Source of the DNA: Kribbella amoyensis
GTDB lineage: Bacteria > Actinomycetota > Actinomycetes > Propionibacteriales > Kribbellaceae
Direction: 5' to 3'
Assembly (NCBI RefSeq): GCF_007828865.1
Contig: NZ_VIVK01000001.1
Span: forward strand, 3,658,001 to 3,722,000
Length of the DNA: 64,000 nt
Shown here: piece by piece, positions 60,527 through 64,000 of the stretch
Layout of the letters: each line of letters opens with the position of its first letter
Numbering within the stretch: position 1 is the stretch's first letter
Position numbers and translations under genes: made by a program
The notes under the pieces: model-generated
Seen by the model: only the letters and a program-made list of their open reading frames with translations
Told to the model about the DNA's origin: nothing
Database searches by the model: none

Positions 60527-63500
60527 ATGACCAGAACCCGCCGACTCGCCGCGCTGGCCCTCGGTGCCCTGCTCTGTCTTCCCCTCGTCTCCCCGGCCCA
60601 GGCCTCCGCGACCCCGGGTTCCGGGTCCGCCGCGACGGCCTCGGGGAGCAACGGACCGGTCGGGTGGGACGTGTACCGCCACCTCGACCGGCTGCCCGAA
60701 CTCCAGACCGGCGTCCGGACCAAGCAGTTCTCCAGCTTCGGCCGCGACGGCACCAACAACGACGGGTTCGAGGGCACGTACTCGTGCCTGAAGACCACCT
60801 CGGCCGGCTGCGTGATCGCCGAGGACGCCGGCCCTGGTGAGGTCGGCACCATCTGGTTCACCCGGGACGGCGGCGACGTCCGCGCGACCGGCAGGATCAC
60901 TGTCGAGCTGGACGGCCGCAAGGTCGTCGACGCTTCCCTGCAGGACGTCGTCGACGGCAAGCTCGGTGCGCCGTTCACGTTCCCGCTGGTCGCGAACGCC
61001 CTGGAGACCAGCGGCGGCGTGTACATCCGCGTCCCGATGCCGTACCGCCGGTCGATGCGCGTCACGGTCGAGAAGAACCCGTACTTCTACCACGTCGGGT
61101 ACCGCGAGTTCCCGGACGCGAACGGGGTCACCACCTTCGATCCGGCCGACAAGGCCCAGGACGTGGTGGACCTGCTCAAGGCAGCCGGGACCAGAGACCC
61201 GAAGCCGGCCAACCCGGCCGCGAAGACCACCAGCAAGGCGGTCGACCTGGCCCCTGGTCAGCAGGTGAAGGTGGCCGATCTGAACGGACCCGGCGAGCTC
61301 AGCGGGTTGCGGCTCAAGCTGCCGAGCATCCAGGGGCTCGACCTGAAGTCGGTCTCGGACGACGGCCGCGCGCACGTCGGTACCAGCGAGTTCACCGTCA
61401 AGGTCGACCCGGCCAACACCGGGGTGAAGCTGATCCGGCGGATGGACCTGAAGATCGGCAACCAGCGGGCCAAGGTGCTCGTCGACGGGGTCGAGGCCGG
61501 TGAGTGGGCGCCGTTGAAGGCCGAGGGCGCGCAGTGGTACGACCAGGTCGTCGAGCTGCCGGCGTCGGTCACCGCGGGCAGGTCCGAGCTGCGGATCCGC
61601 AACGAGTTCGTCTCCTCCGACCTCGACTTCAACGAGTTCACCTACTGGGCCGACTCGATCGTCGGCGGCACCGCGAAGCGCACCGACACCTTCGACCTCG
61701 GCCCGGAGCACCTGGCCGACGAGCAGGCGCACGGGTACGCGATCACCCAGCAGAACTGGAGCGGCCGCAACTCGATGCCGTACGCCGCGACGCCCGAGGA
61801 CGCCGAGCGGGTGAAGCCGTCCGACGCGCTGCTGGCCGGTGTTCGGGTCCAGGTCACCGTGGACGGCAAGAAGCGGGTGGACGCGCCGATCGGCGAGTAC
61901 TTCGGCTCCGGCCTCGGCGAGTACCCGGTTCGCAGCCTGTTCTTCGGGATGGACCCGGACGGCTGGTACTCCTCGTGGTGGCCGATGCCGCACCTCGCGA
62001 AGGCCACGGTCACCCTGGTGAACACCTCGCAGTACGCGCTGCGCGGTGGGACCGCCGAGGTGACGGCGGCCCGGGACGCGAGCAAGGCGGTCGACCTGGT
62101 CACCGGGAAGAGCGGGTACTTCACCGCGATCTCGCACCGGGCCGAGCCGGTGATGGGGCAGGACTGGACCATCGCCGACACCACCGGGCGGGGCAAGTTC
62201 GTCGGCGTGACGCAGACCATGGAGGGACTGCAGCCGGACGGCAACACCCGCGGGTACCTGGAGGGTGACGAGCGCGTGTACGTCGACGGCGAACGCACCC
62301 CGGCGATCTACGGCACCGGCACCGAGGACTACTACGAGTCCGGCTGGTACTTCAACCAGGGCACGTACTCGACGCCGTTCCACGGGAACTCCGGGCACGA
62401 GGTGAAGACGGGGGCGTGCAAGGTCGAGTGCGACGGCGCCTGGCGGTTGCACATCACCGACGCGATCGACTTCCAGAACCAGCTCACCTTCGGGATCGAG
62501 CACGGCCAGCAGAACGACCACGCCGCGATGTACGGCTCGACCGCGTACCTCTACAGCACCGACAGGTTCGGGGCGAAGGAGACCGACCGGATCGACACGG
62601 GCGACGCGGCGAGCCGGTCGGCGCACGGGTACACCGACAGCAACGCGCAGACGGCCGACCTCACCTCGGTCTACGAGGGCGACCACGACGACACCGGGCT
62701 GACCGACCAGGTCCGGTCGGCGACGAGCCCGATCCGGTTCACCGTGAAGGTCGATCCGGCCAACCAGGGCGTGACGTTGCGCCGGACGAGTGACCAGAAG
62801 ACCGCCTGGCAGTCCGCGAAGGTGGTTGTCAACGGCAAGGACGCGGGGACCTGGCTGCAGCCGCTCGGCAACGACAAGCAGCGCTGGCTGGACGACAACT
62901 TCCAGGTCCCGGCCGCGTTGTCCGCCGGCCGGACGAAGCTCACCGTCGAACTCCGGCCGAGCGGCCCGGCCTGGACCGCCGCCGCTTACGCCGTCCAGTC
63001 GCTGGTGCGCCCATACGCCGACAACAAGGCGCCCGCGACGGTGCAGAACGTGAAGGCCGCCGGCCGGACCGACAACGCGATCGGGCTGACCTGGTCGGAG
63101 GCGTCCGACGAGAGCGGCGTGGCCAAGTACAACGTGTACGGGAGCAAGGCCGGGGCGGCCGAGAAGCTGGTCGGCAGCAGCACGGTCCCGGGGTTCCTGC
63201 ACAAGGGGCTCGGGTTGAAGGAGGCCTGGAAGTACCGGGTCACCGCGGTCGACCTGGCCGGTCGGGAGAGCACGCGGTCGGCGGCGGCCGACGGCACCTC
63301 GGGCAGCACGTTGCGGGTCGAGGCGGAGTCGCTGTTGCCGGCGGTGTCGGCGACGGTGCCGGTGGATCCGCAGGGGAGTTGCTGCGGGGTGAGCTGGTCC
63401 GGCGGTAGCCAGCTGTGGATCCACGGGTCGAAAGCCGGCGACAAGGTGGTGCTGGAGTTCGCCGTGCCGACGACAGGGACGTACAAGCTGTCCTCGGTGC

Positions 63501-63727
63501 TGACCAAGGCGGCCGACTACGGGATCGCCGAGCTGAGTGTCGACGGCAACAACAAGACCAGCTTCGACGGATACCTGGCGTCCGGGGTGAGTACGCAGCG
63601 GGCCGAGCTCGGTACCGCGAACCTCGCCGCCGGCAAGCACCAGCTGACGATCACCTTGACCGGCAAGAACGCGGCGGCGACCAACTACCTGGTCGGCGTC
63701 GACCTGCTGGACCTGGAGCTGACCTGA
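60527..63727 (+). CDS. Secreted GH172 (DUF2961) glycoside hydrolase with FN3 and carbohydrate-binding domains
   Basis: A 1066-residue extracellular enzyme: signal peptide 1-27 ([19 protein letters not shown]), a GH172 catalytic region ([23 protein letters not shown], later [17 protein letters not shown]), two beta-sandwich modules with the repeated motif [12 protein letters not shown], an FN3 domain (about 840-920) and a C-terminal CBM-like domain. Characterised GH172 enzymes act on alpha-D-fructofuranosides or D-arabinan; the substrate here is unknown. The ATG has GGAAGG 6 bases ahead. Its TGA overlaps the ATG of the next gene. Confidence 0.88.
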   Translation: MTRTRRLAALALGALLCLPLVSPAQASATPGSGSAATASGSNGPVGWDVYRHLDRLPELQTGVRTKQFSSFGRDGTNNDGFEGTYSCLKTTSAGCVIAEDAGPGEVGTIWFTRDGGDVRATGRITVELDGRKVVDASLQDVVDGKLGAPFTFPLVANALETSGGVYIRVPMPYRRSMRVTVEKNPYFYHVGYREFPDANGVTTFDPADKAQDVVDLLKAAGTRDPKPANPAAKTTSKAVDLAPGQQVKVADLNGPGELSGLRLKLPSIQGLDLKSVSDDGRAHVGTSEFTVKVDPANTGVKLIRRMDLKIGNQRAKVLVDGVEAGEWAPLKAEGAQWYDQVVELPASVTAGRSELRIRNEFVSSDLDFNEFTYWADSIVGGTAKRTDTFDLGPEHLADEQAHGYAITQQNWSGRNSMPYAATPEDAERVKPSDALLAGVRVQVTVDGKKRVDAPIGEYFGSGLGEYPVRSLFFGMDPDGWYSSWWPMPHLAKATVTLVNTSQYALRGGTAEVTAARDASKAVDLVTGKSGYFTAISHRAEPVMGQDWTIADTTGRGKFVGVTQTMEGLQPDGNTRGYLEGDERVYVDGERTPAIYGTGTEDYYESGWYFNQGTYSTPFHGNSGHEVKTGACKVECDGAWRLHITDAIDFQNQLTFGIEHGQQNDHAAMYGSTAYLYSTDRFGAKETDRIDTGDAASRSAHGYTDSNAQTADLTSVYEGDHDDTGLTDQVRSATSPIRFTVKVDPANQGVTLRRTSDQKTAWQSAKVVVNGKDAGTWLQPLGNDKQRWLDDNFQVPAALSAGRTKLTVELRPSGPAWTAAAYAVQSLVRPYADNKAPATVQNVKAAGRTDNAIGLTWSEASDESGVAKYNVYGSKAGAAEKLVGSSTVPGFLHKGLGLKEAWKYRVTAVDLAGRESTRSAAADGTSGSTLRVEAESLLPAVSATVPVDPQGSCCGVSWSGGSQLWIHGSKAGDKVVLEFAVPTTGTYKLSSVLTKAADYGIAELSVDGNNKTSFDGYLASGVSTQRAELGTANLAAGKHQLTITLTGKNAAATNYLVGVDLLDLELT

Positions 63728-64000
63728 TGGGCTGGCGGCGAATCCTCGCCGTCCTGGTGGGTGCCGCCGTGCTGAGCACGGCGGCCCTGCCGGCCACGGC
63801 GACCGGTCCCGGTGACCGGGTCCGGAGCGTCCCCTTCGTCCAGGTCGGCAAGGTGGTTGCTGCAGGCCCCTTCGTCAAGGTGTACGACCCGAGCGTGGGC
63901 GAGACGGAGCGCTGGTACTACAACGACCACACGCTGGTCCAGGACCGCAGGACCGGCACCTGGCACGTGTACGCGATCACCCACGCAGAGCCGGCGAACC
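63727..64000 (+). CDS. Secreted beta-propeller glycoside-hydrolase-like protein, N-terminal part (cut by edge)
   Basis: 91 residues are visible: signal peptide ([20 protein letters not shown]) then a region with [20 protein letters not shown] and ITHAEPAN, resembling the first blade of GH32/GH43/GH68-type five-bladed propeller enzymes. It starts on the last base of the GH172 gene (TGATG), so the two extracellular enzymes form an operon and probably act on the same glycan. The gene runs off the window. Confidence 0.75.
   Translation, partial: MGWRRILAVLVGAAVLSTAALPATATGPGDRVRSVPFVQVGKVVAAGPFVKVYDPSVGETERWYYNDHTLVQDRRTGTWHVYAITHAEPAN

Noticed and set aside
60275..63640. 1121-codon antisense frame opposite GH172
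   Set aside because: Low-complexity Arg/Val/Leu/Asp-rich product without motifs; the plus frame has a signal peptide and known domains.

Overview
The window is dense, very GC-rich chromosomal DNA with GTG starts, coupled stop/start overlaps and G/C-ending codons. It comes from an actinobacterium. The gene content fits Propionibacteriales, with Kribbella the best guess; this is inference, since no rRNA is present. It holds about 55 protein genes, one tRNA-Leu(UAG), several degraded genes, and no CRISPR array, phage or intact insertion sequence.

Layout. 1-13 kb is catabolic and transport genes: a creatininase-family end, a secreted esterase with an AbgT transporter, nicotinamidase, a ring-cleaving VOC dioxygenase beside a CGNR regulator with twin operators, a MatC carrier divergent from a GntR regulator, membrane proteins and an alditol oxidase. 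13.2-18.6 kb is a LacI-controlled glycan cassette (GH31 alpha-xylosidase and GH42 beta-galactosidase), probably for xyloglucan oligosaccharides. 18.6-31.7 kb is a conserved housekeeping block in the same order as Mycobacterium tuberculosis Rv1330c-Rv1341: pncB, clpS, DUF2017, mec, cysO, cysM, murI, the Rv1339-type metallo-beta-lactamase, rph, rdgB. Here an aldo/keto reductase and a small membrane protein are inserted, and two unrelated ORFs stand where the rhomboid gene would be. 27.7-33.8 kb is the most accessory-looking part: a nested palindrome, an internally deleted SGNH hydrolase, a leader ORF before an APH-type kinase, and a transposase relic.

33.8-45 kb holds a duplicated pterin-dehydratase-like/VOC protein, an acyltransferase, the tRNA, a VWA/solute-binding fusion, Bcp, a glucose-dehydrogenase-like enzyme, a DUF3618/GroES pair and a large secreted subtilase with a small upstream ORF. 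45-57.8 kb holds a LuxR-ATPase regulator, a TetR regulator, a frameshifted hydrolase, dapC, a secreted M15 protein with a lipoprotein, a racemase-fold/sugar-lactone-oxidase pair, a PIG-L deacetylase and small conserved hypotheticals. 58-64 kb holds a lysine-rich protein behind a candidate LexA box, gnd, and a secreted GH172 (DUF2961) enzyme overlapping a further secreted beta-propeller-like protein cut by the window edge.

Two themes recur. Many genes have a -10-like hexamer exactly 6 or 7 bases before the start codon, which predicts leaderless mRNAs and fixes the starts. Most convergent gene pairs with a sizeable gap are separated by a perfect 10-13 bp hairpin. Regulatory dyads that can be read directly are the twin CGNR dyads (5696-5758), the LacI pair (13279-13305), a CRP/GlxR-like site (38155), a LexA-like box (58767) and a palindrome before GH172 (60495).
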